From positions 7,225,092 through 7,289,091 of the forward strand of contig NW_020312867.1 of assembly GCF_003265705.1 (NCBI RefSeq): 64,000 nucleotides of DNA, written 5' to 3'. Positions within the stretch are counted from its first letter, which is position 1. Each line of letters begins with the position of its first letter. Source of the DNA: Callorhinus ursinus (Eukaryota > Chordata > Mammalia > Carnivora > Otariidae). The notes beneath the pieces are model-generated. The model saw only the letters and a list, made by a program, of their open reading frames with translations, was not told the origin of the DNA and searched no databases. Below, in pieces: positions 1-9,984 of the stretch. The position numbers were made by a program, and so were the translations under genes.

Positions 1-31
1 TGCCCCTCTGACTGAGCCAGCCGGGTGCCCC
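1..31 (-). repeat. Can-SINE head, cut by window edge
   Basis: The first 31 bases are the reverse complement of the 5' head of a tRNA-Lys-derived Can-SINE, ending in a GGTGCCCC-type terminus. The rest lies outside the window. Confidence 0.75.
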
Positions 32-214
32 CCTCCCCCCGTTAGCTTTTGTTACATATTTTTTCGGGATGGAGATACCCATATATTTTTTAAAAAGTTA
101 TAAACCTGTTTGTATGTGTATATATATACTATTATATGTCATGTATATACTATTCATATATATAATATTAATACATAATACATAATATATAATATATATT
201 ATATTCATATACAT

Positions 215-399
215 ACACGCTTTTTAAAAAATATTTTATTTATTTATTTGAAAGAGAATGAGAGAGTGCATGAGAGGGGTGCTCGGAGGGAGAAGCAGAC
301 TCCCCGCTGAGCAGGGAAGCCGGGTGCAGGACTCGATCCTGGAACTCATGACCTGAACCGAAGGCAGTCACTTAACCAACTGAGCCACCCAGGCACCCC
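215..399 (-). repeat. Can-SINE (SINEC)
   Basis: Full-length reversed Can-SINE: T-rich tail complement, AG-rich body, tRNA-related head with GAGCCACCCAGGCACCCC at the right end. It lies just left of the U6/SINE chimera. Confidence 0.9.
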
Positions 400-410
400 T
401 TATATCTATG

Positions 411-523
411 CTTTTAAAAAAGATTTTGTTCATCCATTTGAGATAGAAAGAACGCATACGAGCTGGGGGGAGGGGCAGAGGGAGAGGGAGAAGCAGGCTC
501 ACAGAGCAGGGAACCCGACAGGC
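411..523 (-). repeat. 3' half of a Can-SINE fused to U6
   Basis: Only the CT-rich 3' half and A-rich tail of a minus-strand Can-SINE are present; the tRNA-related head is missing. Where the head should be, the sequence continues without a gap into a U6 snRNA copy at 524-618, so the two read as one minus-strand unit, U6 followed by SINE tail. Confidence 0.75.
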
Positions 524-618
524 AAAAAACATGGAACGCTTCATGAATTTGAGTGTCATCTGTGCCAATCTTCTCTGTACCGTTCCAATTTTAGTATATA
601 TGCTGCCAAAGCGAGCAC
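524..618 (-). pseudogene. RNU6: U6 snRNA pseudogene
   Basis: Read on the minus strand, the sequence begins GTGCTCGCTTTGGCAGCATA, continues with the U6 block around ACTAAAATTGGAAC, and ends at GAAGCGTTCC followed by a T run, as U6 does. Roughly 16 bases are missing from the middle, where the segment upstream of ATGACAC should hold the catalytic-core and U4-pairing region, and there are several substitutions. It cannot encode a functional U6. It is fused at its 3' end to the 3' half of a Can-SINE, which points to L1-mediated template switching. No U6-type promoter elements were recognised upstream. Confidence 0.88.
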
Positions 619-1059
619 CATCCGCATTTTCACAGAGATTCTTGTATTAGAGATTAGAGGAGTTTCTTGTTTCACTGATGGGTGGATCTCTTTGGGCTTA
701 CAAGAAAGGAAAAGAACAAGGGGGTGACGATGACAGGTAGGGTAGGGGGTTTGGGATAAGATTTGGTGACTCCCTGTTCCCTTCCCCACCTGGGTTTTCC
801 ATGGCAGAGTGTTGAGTGGAATTGCTTATTGTTCCAGGGCTGCCTCGAAGTCTGAGAGCCAGGCAACAATCACATGTTGGCCCAAATGATCCTTGACAAT
901 GGCTCAGGAAGGCACCTTTCTGGAGACTGACATACAGAGTGAACTTTCTTCCATCAGTGGAACACGTCAGGCTTCTCTGGCAATACACCAAAGGAAGTTA
1001 TTGGTTATGTTTAGGGGATATTCTTTTCTTTTTTAAAAAAATAGAAAAATAGACTTATT

Positions 1060-1197
1060 TTTAAAAAATGTATTTTATTTATTTATAAAATAATTTATTT
1101 TTTTAAAGTAATCTCTACTCCTGTGTGGGGCTCAAACCCACAACCCCGAGATCAAGAGTCGCACACTGCTTCACTGACTGAGCCAGCCAGGCGCCCC
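1060..1197 (-). repeat. Old Can-SINE fragment
   Basis: Diverged reversed SINE lacking most of the CT-rich body, ending in GAGCCAGCCAGGCGCCCC. The GTAATCTCTAC block marks an older subfamily. Confidence 0.75.
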
Positions 1198-1345
1198 TTG
1201 TTATTTATATTTTCACTGAAGTATAGTTGATACACAATGTTACATTAGTTTCAGGTGTACAACATAGTGATTTGACAGCTCTCTAGGTTATGATGTGAGC
1301 ACCACAGCACTATTACGATACCATGGGCTATATACCGTATGCAGC
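1198..1345. repeat. Old L1-derived fragment
   Basis: AT-rich stretch with the TTTCAGGTGTACAACATAGT motif common in mammalian L1 remnants. It is short and diverged. Confidence 0.45.
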
Positions 1346-1626
1346 ACCTTTTATCAATGGGCCATTTGTATGAAAAAGAAGTATCTCTCCACAGTAGCAT
1401 CACACAACACAGTGTGATGTCTTCATTGTCGTGTGCTTTTCCTGCAGGGCAATCGAGGCAATTCCCATTTCTCATGCACACAGCCGCTGGCTCCAGGAGG
1501 GATTCTTCTGGTTTATTTGGACTACTATTGCTTATATTTGCATGAACATAAGGACTCATTTCCAGAATAGATGAAGAGCTCCTATAAACCAGCAAGAAAA
1601 AGACAATCTAATAATATAGTGGGCAA

Positions 1627-1841
1627 ATATTTTATTTTTTATTTATTTATTTTTAAAATATTTTATTTATTTATTTGACAGAGACATAGCAAGAGAGGGA
1701 ACACAAGCAGGGGGAGTGGGAGAGGGAGAAGCAGGCTTCCTGCAGAGCAGGGAGCCTGATGCAGGGCTTGATCCCAGGACTCTGGGATCACAACCTGAGG
1801 CAAAGGCAGACGCTTAACCGACTGAGCCACCCAGGCGCCCC
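1627..1841 (-). repeat. Can-SINE (SINEC) with target duplication
   Basis: Full-length reversed Can-SINE. GGCAAATATTTTA occurs just before the tail and again just after the head, a clear target-site duplication. Confidence 0.92.
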
Positions 1842-1854
1842 GTAGGCAAATATT

Positions 1855-2430
1855 TTAGACATTTTACAAAAGTAGGTATACAAACGGCCAATACGCCCAT
1901 GAAAAGATGTTCAAAATAATCAGGGATCAGGGAAATGCAAATTAAAACTATAATGGGATACCATTACACACCCACCAGAATAATTAAAATAAAAAAAAAA
2001 TTGGACCAAAGTGAGTGTTGGTGAAGATAATGGAGCAACGGGAATGCTCATACCTTGCTGATGGGTATGTAACATGGACAACCCCTTTGGAAAAACAGTT
2101 GGTACATAACTTTTATAAGAGTTACTTATAAAATTAAATAGAAATATGTGTATACAAAGACTTCTCTATTAAAGTTTATAGCAGCTTTATTTCTAATATC
2201 CCATAACTGGAAACAACCCAGCAAGTAACTGGATAAATTGAATTATATCCATACAGTACAATACTAACAACAATAAACAATAAACAACAGTAACAATATA
2301 GTCTGATATGCATGACATGAGTTAATCTCAAAAACATTATGTTAAGCAAAAGAAGCCATATACAAAGATGAACATACTGAATGACTCTATTTATACCACG
2401 TTCAGAAAGGCAAAACTAGGTTGACTTAAA
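1855..2430 (+). repeat. L1 3' ORF2 fragment
   Basis: Sense-orientation L1 sequence with the typical block running from 'gaaaagatgttcaaaat' through 'gcaaattaaaac', followed by 'catgacatgagttaatctc' and tail-like sequence. All frames are disrupted. Confidence 0.7.
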
Positions 2431-2441
2431 AAGCAAGAAAG

Positions 2442-2648
2442 GGGGGCGCTTGGGTGGCTCAGTTGGTTACAGTGTCCGACACTTGCCTTTGGCTCAGGTC
2501 ATGATCTCAGGGTCTTGAAATCGAGCCCCTGTCAGGCTCTGCACTCAACAGGGTGTCGTCTTGAGGATTATCTCCCTCTGTCCCTCCTACATGCATGCAC
2601 ACGCGGGCGCACTCTTGCTCTCTCAAATAAATAAATAAAAAAAAATGT
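2442..2648 (+). repeat. Can-SINE (SINEC)
   Basis: Forward diverged Can-SINE from GGGGCGCTTGGGTGGCTCAG to an AAATAAATAAATAAA tail. Confidence 0.9.
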
Positions 2649-3529
2649 AAGAAAAAGATTGAAGAAAAAAAACACCTGAAACAACTCATTTCTCCCTTAT
2701 CTCTTTTCTTTTGAGCACACTTAGTTAAATTTGGGTAAGTTATCTGTGATTATGTTGCAGCTCCATTCGTCTCACAAAGAATAGACACACCGAAGAGAAA
2801 GGACTCTGTTAATGGCGAATGGATGATTCTCAATGGGAAGACACTGTCCTCTAGGGGTTATTTTTGGAATTTGCTGATGGCTTTTTTTTTCTTTTTCTTT
2901 TGATAGTCAAAATTAAAGGAGTCCTTATTGTAATTTAGTAGGTTGGCGACTCGGGATGCAAGATGGCACGCAATGTGTGTGACTGTCCTGGAAAATGAAG
3001 TATTGACCCATTTCCCAACCAAAATTCAAATGTCCTGCTAGACATTTATGTAAGTGAGAAACCCATTTATAATTCTCTGAGCCCAAAATCTAAGGCTATT
3101 TTGCAAGCGCTTTTTGCATATTGAATTTTCCTGGAATGAAACTACTGTGTAAATTAAGGAATGATTATACTTTGTTTTGGTCAGAACTTTGCCCAAGCTG
3201 TTTACCATTTGGAAAGTGAGGATACAGATAGCAGACCCTTAGGGTAGTGCTTGAATTGTGCATATGGCACACACATTTGAGCCTGCAATTGTAGCTCTTG
3301 CACTCATACTATGTATAGGTACAAGATCTGACGTATTTCATTATGTCTTTAAGTGTATTTACACATCAAAATACGTATTTTTATAAAATAGTCTCTTTTC
3401 TCCTTTATATTATGGTTAGGACTTAATTTGATCTTTATCTTGCAATTATGTGAGAAGATAAGTTACAATTTTATGAATTTTATTTTAGGACAGAGAGGGG
3501 GCCCTGCAAAAATATTTATTTGTTTATTC
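2649..3529. other. Non-coding stretch, nothing recognised
   Basis: AT-rich unique or very old repeat sequence. No defensin-like cysteine pattern, long reading frame or RNA gene was found on either strand. Confidence 0.5.
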
Positions 3530-3732
3530 ATTTTTTTAAAAGATTTTATTTATTTATTTGAGAGAGGGAGAATGAGAGAGCATAAGCCAGGGGGCGGGGA
3601 TCAGCAGAGGGAGAGGGAGAAGCAGGCTTCTTGCTGAGCAGGGAGCCCAATGTGGGGGCTCCACTCCAGGACCCTGGGATCATGACCTGAGTGGAAGGCA
3701 GACGCTTAACCGACTGAGCCACCAGGTGCCCC
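3530..3732 (-). repeat. Can-SINE (SINEC)
   Basis: Reversed Can-SINE. The flanks CCTGCAAAAATATTTA (left) and CCTGCAAAATATTTA (right) are a near-perfect target-site duplication. Confidence 0.9.
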
Positions 3733-4305
3733 TGCAAAATATTTAGTATAAAAAGGAGCATTGGGTCTAATAGGACCCTGGGAATGTCGAGCTCTCACCA
3801 ATTGATTAGTGGGACCTCATTTGGGGATAGAGAGAAGGGCCATAAATACCCTTCCTCAGAATTTCGCCAAGAACACCCACATTTCACTGATGTCTATTTC
3901 TCCCTAAGCATAGGGGTTCAGTGTTTCACAAAGAAAGAGCGAACATATTCCTCCCTATAGAAGTTTATAGCAAGGATACACGGAAATGTGAATACATGGA
4001 ACACTGCATGACTCATCCATGTATACTCTTGTAGCCTTGCTCACAGCCTTGACTGAAGTTGACAGTCATATGCAGACCAGGAGACCACTCTCCCCCATGC
4101 CCCAGACATAGTTGATTAGACAAGAGGTTGGCACCTCCCCAAGCCAAACCAATCCTATAGGCTGGCCAGCGACCTAGGAAGTGGGTTGGTACAAAATGAC
4201 GAATTGCATCAGTAAGAACTTGGGAACAGAATTGGGAAATGCAGAGAATAAGCAGTTTATAATTGGAATGAAAGCTGAAAAGATGCCTTAGTAAAAGTCA
4301 AGCAC
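3733..4305. other. Non-coding stretch, nothing recognised
   Basis: Probably unique intergenic sequence. No gene signal on either strand. Confidence 0.45.
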
Positions 4306-4496
4306 GAGACACCTGGCTGGCTCAGTCCTTTAAGCATCGGCCTTTTGCTTAGGTCATGATCTCCGGGTCCTGGGATGGAGCCCTGAGTGGGGCTCCCTGC
4401 TTAGCAGGGAGTCTGCTTGAGGATTCTCTCTCTCTGTCCCTCTGCCCCTCCCCATTTCTTCCTCTCTCAAATAAATAAACAAATCTTAAAAAAAAA
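4306..4496 (+). repeat. Can-SINE, diverged
   Basis: Forward Can-SINE with a worn head (ACACCTGGCTGGCTCAG) and an AAATAAATAAACAAATCTT tail. Confidence 0.87.
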
Positions 4497-4997
4497 TACA
4501 AACATCACAATATTGTGCGGCCTATCACACTGCCTGCCTCTCAAATCTCCTCCCGAAGGTCTCTTCCCTTGCACACCAGGCTTTAACCAAATGGCCATTC
4601 TTTCAGTCTCTGGAACAAGCCACCTGACCCTAAAAAAGGCTCATGCCCATGCTGTTCTACCTGGAATATTCTTCTGCAGACCCACTCCCAACTCTCCGCA
4701 AGCATGACTTCTCACCCTGCCCATCCCAGGTTGAAGGCCACCCCCTCAGAGAGCACTACCCCGACAGCACATGGAGGTCCACCTCCCTCATGAGGCCCCT
4801 ACTCCTATTCTCAATCACTACACTCTTCATAGCCCTTGCTACCATATGTAATTATGAATTTATTTCTTTAATGCCTTTTCCTCCACAGGTTGTAGGCTCC
4901 ACGACGACAAAGTGCGTATTTGTTTTACTTACTACATTATAGCTAGAGACTAACCTGGCATCTGGCAAATAACAGGTATCAATAAGTACTTGTTGAT
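4497..4997. other. Non-coding stretch, probable old repeat
   Basis: Contains overlapping short frames without start context or homology that I recognise. The end ('ctggcatctggcaaataacaggtatcaataagtacttgttga') resembles an MIR 3' end. Confidence 0.4.
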
Positions 4998-5190
4998 GGG
5001 GTGCCTGGGTGGCTCAGTCGTTAAGCGTCTGCCTTTGGCTCGGGTCGTGATCCCGGGGTCCTGGGATCGAGCCCCGCATCGGGCTCCCCGCTCCGCGGGA
5101 AGCCTGTTTCTTCCTCTCCCACTCCCCCGCTTGTGCTCCCTCCCTCGCTGTGTCTCTCTCTGTCAAATAAATAGATAAAATCTTTAAAAA
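4998..5190 (+). repeat. Can-SINE, first of a tandem pair
   Basis: Full-length, little-diverged forward Can-SINE. It is flanked by ACTTGTTG copies shared with the next SINE. Confidence 0.93.
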
Positions 5191-5203
5191 AAATAACTAC
5201 TTG

Positions 5204-5397
5204 TTGGGGCGCCTGGGTGGCTTAGTCGTTAAGCGTCTGCCTTCGGCTCAGATCATGATCCCGGGGTCCTGGGATAGAGCCCCGCATCCGGCTCCCTGCT
5301 CAACGAACCTGCTTCTCCCTCTCCCTCTGCCTGCCGCTCCTCCTGCTGTGCTCTCTCCTTTTCTGTCAAATAAATAAACAAAATCTTTAAAAAAAAA
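5204..5397 (+). repeat. Can-SINE, second of a tandem pair
   Basis: Full-length forward Can-SINE only about 13 bases after the previous one. The intervening and right flanks both carry ACTTGTT, so the second insertion reused the same target. Confidence 0.93.
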
Positions 5398-6129
5398 GTA
5401 CTTGTTATATGACTAAATGAACAAATGGATCTATGTTTTATGGGAAATATGGTTCAGTAGCTCTAAGACATGGTAAAAAAAATCCTTAGTTTTACAACAA
5501 TTTAGATACGGTTTTCAATGATATATTTCCAGCATTATGTGCATGTTCATTAATTTTTCTCCATTTTTCCCTAATTTGAACCCACAGTCCAGTGAGCATC
5601 TGGTTGAGGCTCAGGCTTCCCTGATCGGGCGCGCCTCATGATTTCCACTGCCATCTCAACCATACTCAGCTCAGGATGCCCACCTTCACTTCACCAGCAT
5701 CAACACTCTACTTTTTCTGTTTTCCATTAATTGAACTAACAGTTATTGACTACCTACTAGGGGTGCCAGGCATTATTCTAACTACTGAGGATTCAGCAGC
5801 TGACAAAAACAGATAACTTCCTGCCCTGGGGCGGGAGGGAAACCCTTTGTTGAGATGCCTCTGTGGAGAACCATGTCTTCTCATTTAAATTCATAGACCC
5901 AAAAGCCCTTGCCTGAAGTGGGGGTTGGGTCCCTTTGAGGAAGGACTCTGTAACAACACCACAAGCACATGCTGAAAATCTTTCTTTGGGCCAGGGCACC
6001 TGTGGCCATTGACCAGGGTGATTCTATATTTGGGAAAGGCAATGCTGTTTCTGAGTTGACTCTAATAACTAGGGACCCAAAATGCCATGTGTCAAAATTG
6101 GAGGATGCACGGAGGTCAGATGACACAGA
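5398..6129. other. Non-coding stretch, possible MIR trace
   Basis: Mostly unrecognised. The segment near 5730-5830 ('ctaacagttattgactacctactaggggtgccaggcattattctaac') resembles a reversed MIR. Confidence 0.4.
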
Positions 6130-7550
6130 CATTTTTGGACCAAGAATATCTCATGGTTTGTCTGTTTTCTTTCATTCAGCATAATTATTGGAAGAATCGC
6201 CCACGTTGTAGCATGTATCAGTACTTCATTGTTTTTTATTACTGAGTAAGAGTCCATTGTATGGATATACCGCAACTTGTTTGTCAGTTCACCTGTCGAT
6301 GGATGTTTAGAGTGTTTCCAGTTTTGGACTTTTACAAATAAAGCTGCTGTGAGCAATTATATTATGAGTCTTTGTGTGGGCATATGCTTTTGTTTCTCCT
6401 GGGTAAACACCTAGATGTGAATGGTTGGATCATATGGTACATTACACTTTTTGAGAAACTGTCTAGTGTTTTCAAAGTGGTTGCACTGTTTTATGTTCCC
6501 ACCATGTAATTTTCACATATATTCTTCTCTAGGTCTTCATGATTGATTTATCTTTTCCTTTTTTTCTGGGCTTAAAGATTTTGAGACACTTAATGTTCAT
6601 GGATTTTATCTCTTTTTGAAAAACTTGATTTTTATTATAGATTGAGAAGTCAAAAGAATATTTAAAAATATATAAAAGTGTAAAAATGATAAGACAACAA
6701 ATATCTCCATGCCTACCCTCCAGATAAAATAATAGAGTATCAGCATTACCCCTTCCAATTCCTATACTTAGAGTTGACCATTATCCTCAATATGTGCTTT
6801 ACTTCTCATTTCATCATCTATGTCTATACCCCTAATAAAACATTTGTTAATAAGTGCACAATTTTGATCAAGTTTTGGAAAAGGTTTGGTTAAGATTTAA
6901 GATTTTGATTGGAATATCATTGAATCTGGGAAACACTTTGTGTAGAATTGATGTCTTTAAGACATTGAGTCTTCTAATTCATAAACATGGTATGTCTCTA
7001 TAAATTTAGACTTTCTATATTGTCTTTCAATAAGGGCTTCTAATTTTCTCCATAAAATTATTGAACGTATTTTGTTTGAAATATTCACAGGTATTGGGAA
7101 GTGTGTTTTCTTTTGTTTGTTAGCAGTTTGACTATGCTATGTTTAAACTTGATTTTCTTCATGTCTATTCTGCAGGGAGTTCATTAAGCTTCTTGAGTCT
7201 GTGAATTGATGTCTTTCAACAATTTTGGAAAGTTTTCAGCCAATACTTTAAAAAATATTTCTTCTTCCCCGTTTCCTCTCTTTTCTCCTTCTAAGACTCC
7301 CAATTAGATATATGTTAGAACATGTGAAACTGTCCCATAACTCTCTTATTCTCTGTTCTGTTTGTTCTGCATACTTTTTCTCCCCGTGCTTTGATTTTAT
7401 TTCCTATTGATTTGTCTTTGAGTTTCCTGATTCTTTCTTCCACTCAGCCTAGTCTGCTGTTAAGCCCATCCAATAAATTCCTAACTTTAGATTTTGTATT
7501 TTTCAATTTAGAGTGTCAAATTTATTCTTAAGAGATTCCATTTGTGGTAG
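6130..7550 (-). repeat. Old L1 fragments, reversed
   Basis: The minus strand reads as L1 3' ORF2/UTR sequence. A frame at about 6069-6356 has the L1-like order of 'KHPSTGEL' and 'KLRYIHTMDSYSVIKNNE'. Further right, the 'attgaatctgggaaac' and 'ccaattagatatatgttag' blocks are other L1 portions. All frames are broken. Confidence 0.65.
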
Positions 7551-7649
7551 ACCGATACATTGATGATCCCTATGAATCATGTCTCCAGTATTCATGCCTT
7601 CGTGTAGTCCTTTTTCATACTGACTGTGGGTCATATTGCTTTGGCCAAT

Positions 7650-8106
7650 CGACTGATGAATGGATAAAGGTGTGGTATATATATATATAATGGAATTTAC
7701 TCGGCCATCAAAAAAAAAAAGAAAGAAAACTTGCTATTTGCAATGACATGGATGGAGCTAGGGTGTATTATGCTAAGTGAAACAAGTCAGTCAGAGAAAG
7801 ACAAATACTATATGATCCCACTCAAATGTGGAATTTAAAAAGAAAACAGAGAACATATGGGAATGGGAAAGGAAAAAAAGGAGAGAGGGAAACAAACCAT
7901 AGAGACTCTTAACGATAGAGAACAAACTGAAGATTGATGGAGGTGAGGTGGGCGGTGGGGGGAATGAGCTAAATGAGGTTGAGCATTAAGGAGGGCACTT
8001 GTGATGAGCACTGGGTATTATATATTAGTGATGAATCACTAAATTCTACTCCTGAAACAAATATTGAGCTGTATGTTAACTAACTAAAATTTAAATTAAA
8101 AAGCAA
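7650..8106 (+). repeat. 5'-truncated carnivore L1 with target duplication
   Basis: Carnivore L1 3' end: 'catggatggagctagggtgtattatgctaagtgaa', then 'gggcacttgtgatgagcactgggt', then an A-rich tail. A perfect 17-base target-site duplication, ATATTGCTTTGGCCAAT, lies at 7633-7649 and 8107-8123. Confidence 0.92.
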
Positions 8107-8461
8107 ATATTGCTTTGGCCAATGGGGTTTAAGAAAGCATGATAACAGAAGTTTGAAAATGATGCATACTGGGGCTTACCCTCTTAGACCTAGCTTTAAC
8201 TTCCTTGAAACGGAAGGGTCACATGGACAGAGATGCAGTCATATGTGTGACCCCAGGTGAGAATATCAGAAGAACCACTCAATTCACACACAGAAATCTG
8301 AGAATTAATGAATAGTTGTTATTTTAATCCACTAAGTTTTGGAGTGATTTGTCATGTAGCAATAGAAAACTGATAGAGTATTTTTCTGTATATTGGTTTA
8401 AATTATTCATCCTTTCAATCTTTCCCTCTAATTTCTATAACATATTTATAATCGTTATTTT

Positions 8462-8656
8462 ATTTTTTTTAAGATTTTTATTTATTTATTTGACAGAGAG
8501 AGACAGTGAGAGAGGGAACACAAGCAGGTGGAATGGGAGAGGGAGAAGCAGGCTTCCCCCTGAGCAGGGAGCCCGATGCAGGGCTAGATCCCAGGACCCT
8601 GGGATCATGACCTGAGCGGAAGGCAGACGCTTAATGACTGAGCCACCCAGGTGTCC
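8462..8656 (-). repeat. Can-SINE (SINEC)
   Basis: Reversed full-length copy. AT-rich flanks resembling 'ataatcgttatttta' and 'ataatagttatttta' are the likely target duplication. Confidence 0.9.
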
Positions 8657-8731
8657 CTATAATAGTTATTTTAAAGTTGTTTGTGAAATCCAACACCTGT
8701 GCCATGTTTGGATTTGCTGCTATTGACTTTT

Positions 8732-8736
8732 TAAAA

Positions 8737-8770
<34 letters not shown>

Positions 8771-8939
8771 TTTGAGAGAGAGAATGAGAAAAAAAGAGAG
8801 CATGAGATGGGGGAGGGTCAGAGGGAGAAGCAGACTCCCTGCTGAGCAGGGAGCCCGATGCGGAACTCGATCCCGGGACCCCAGGATCATGACCTGAGCC
8901 GAAGGCAGTCGCTTAACCAACTGAGCCACCCAGGCACCC
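8732..8939 (-). repeat. Can-SINE with expanded TTTA tail
   Basis: Reversed copy whose tail complement has expanded to about eight ATTT units, a potential microsatellite. Confidence 0.9.
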
Positions 8940-9169
8940 ACGATTTTTATTCTTGGTTATGGATCTTATTTTCCTTCCTCTGTGAAGGTCTTTTAATATT
9001 TTTCAATTGTGTGCTAGAAATTGTATTTGAAAGACCTGCAGAGTGTAGAGTAAGTGTTGTTTTCACTCAGGGAGCGTATAGCCTCTGCAAACCAAGGTAA
9101 TAAAGTGTTCTTCGCTCTCCTTGGGTTTGCACACAGGTACAAAGGAACATTTTGGAATTTCAAAGTAAT

Positions 9170-9359
9170 GATTTTTAAAAATATTTTTATTTATTTATTT
9201 GAGAGAGAGAGAGCACAAGCAGAGGGAGCAGCAGGGGGAGAGGGAGAAGCAGACTCCCCGTGGAGCAGGAAACCCGATGAGGGGCTAGATCCCAGGACCC
9301 TGGGATCATGACCTGAGCCGAAGGCAGATGCTTAACCGACTGAGCTACCCAGGTGCCCC
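9170..9359 (-). repeat. Can-SINE (SINEC)
   Basis: Reversed copy. The flanks TTCAAAGTAATGATT and TTCAAAGTATTGATT form the target duplication. Confidence 0.9.
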
Positions 9360-9750
9360 TTCAAAGTATTGATTTATTATTAGATGAGCATGAGGTTACA
9401 GAGATTAATGATGTAACTAAAGATGGCTAGTAAGAGCCCAATAGAATTACTGAGAACAACCTGAGTTAATCTCTGAAAATGAACACCCTCATACTTTAAG
9501 CCTGCTATCTTAAAAAATTCTAGAAACATAAGGATACATAAACACACTTTTCATTAGCTGATGGAAAAATGGTATCATCATATGTCACATAGATTCCAGA
9601 AGATTCCACTGCACACTTGTGAGATGGTGAGACTGAAGAAGGCAAATACTGTCTTATTATTATTATGAAAATATTTTGACTTCACCTCAAAGGGGATTTC
9701 CTGAGAACTTGTTGGGGTAGACTAAGAGGCGAACACAGAGATCAGCCGCA
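9360..9750. other. 3' flank of DEFB123, nothing recognised
   Basis: No DEFB124-like exon or other gene signal is visible here. Confidence 0.4.
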
Positions 9751-9754
9751 TGTG

Positions 9755-9760
9755 TTTATT
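9755..9760 (-). terminator. DEFB123: Polyadenylation signal of DEFB123
   Basis: AATAAA on the minus strand, about 80 bases downstream of the DEFB123 stop codon, the expected place for the 3' end of the mRNA. Confidence 0.7.
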
Positions 9761-9838
9761 GATAGAATTTAGGAATCCACTGGGGTCAGACTCAGGGCGG
9801 CTCCGTCTGCATTTTCATGGCTTCAGGCTTCAAAGAAC

Positions 9839-9984
9839 TTAAAATCGCCATAGCTTTTCTTTTGGCTGGAACTTGGGCTTCACGCAGCACAGTTTATTAT
9901 TGGTGCAGTAAACATAGACCCTTTCTCTCCTGGAGCATTTCTGACGGCATCTGCCGTGAAGATTCCAGCATTTTTGGGTGCCGC
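9839..9984 (-). CDS. DEFB123: DEFB123 exon 2 (mature peptide)
   Basis: The acceptor TGTCAG precedes the exon. The first two bases (GC) complete a Gly codon begun in exon 1. All six cysteines lie here, and the stop codon follows Arg-Phe. Confidence 0.94.

Noticed and set aside
1..9750. Expected DEFB124 exons on the plus strand
   Set aside because: Searched for by its cysteine spacing and the CC pair. Nothing found; the gene is probably left of the window.
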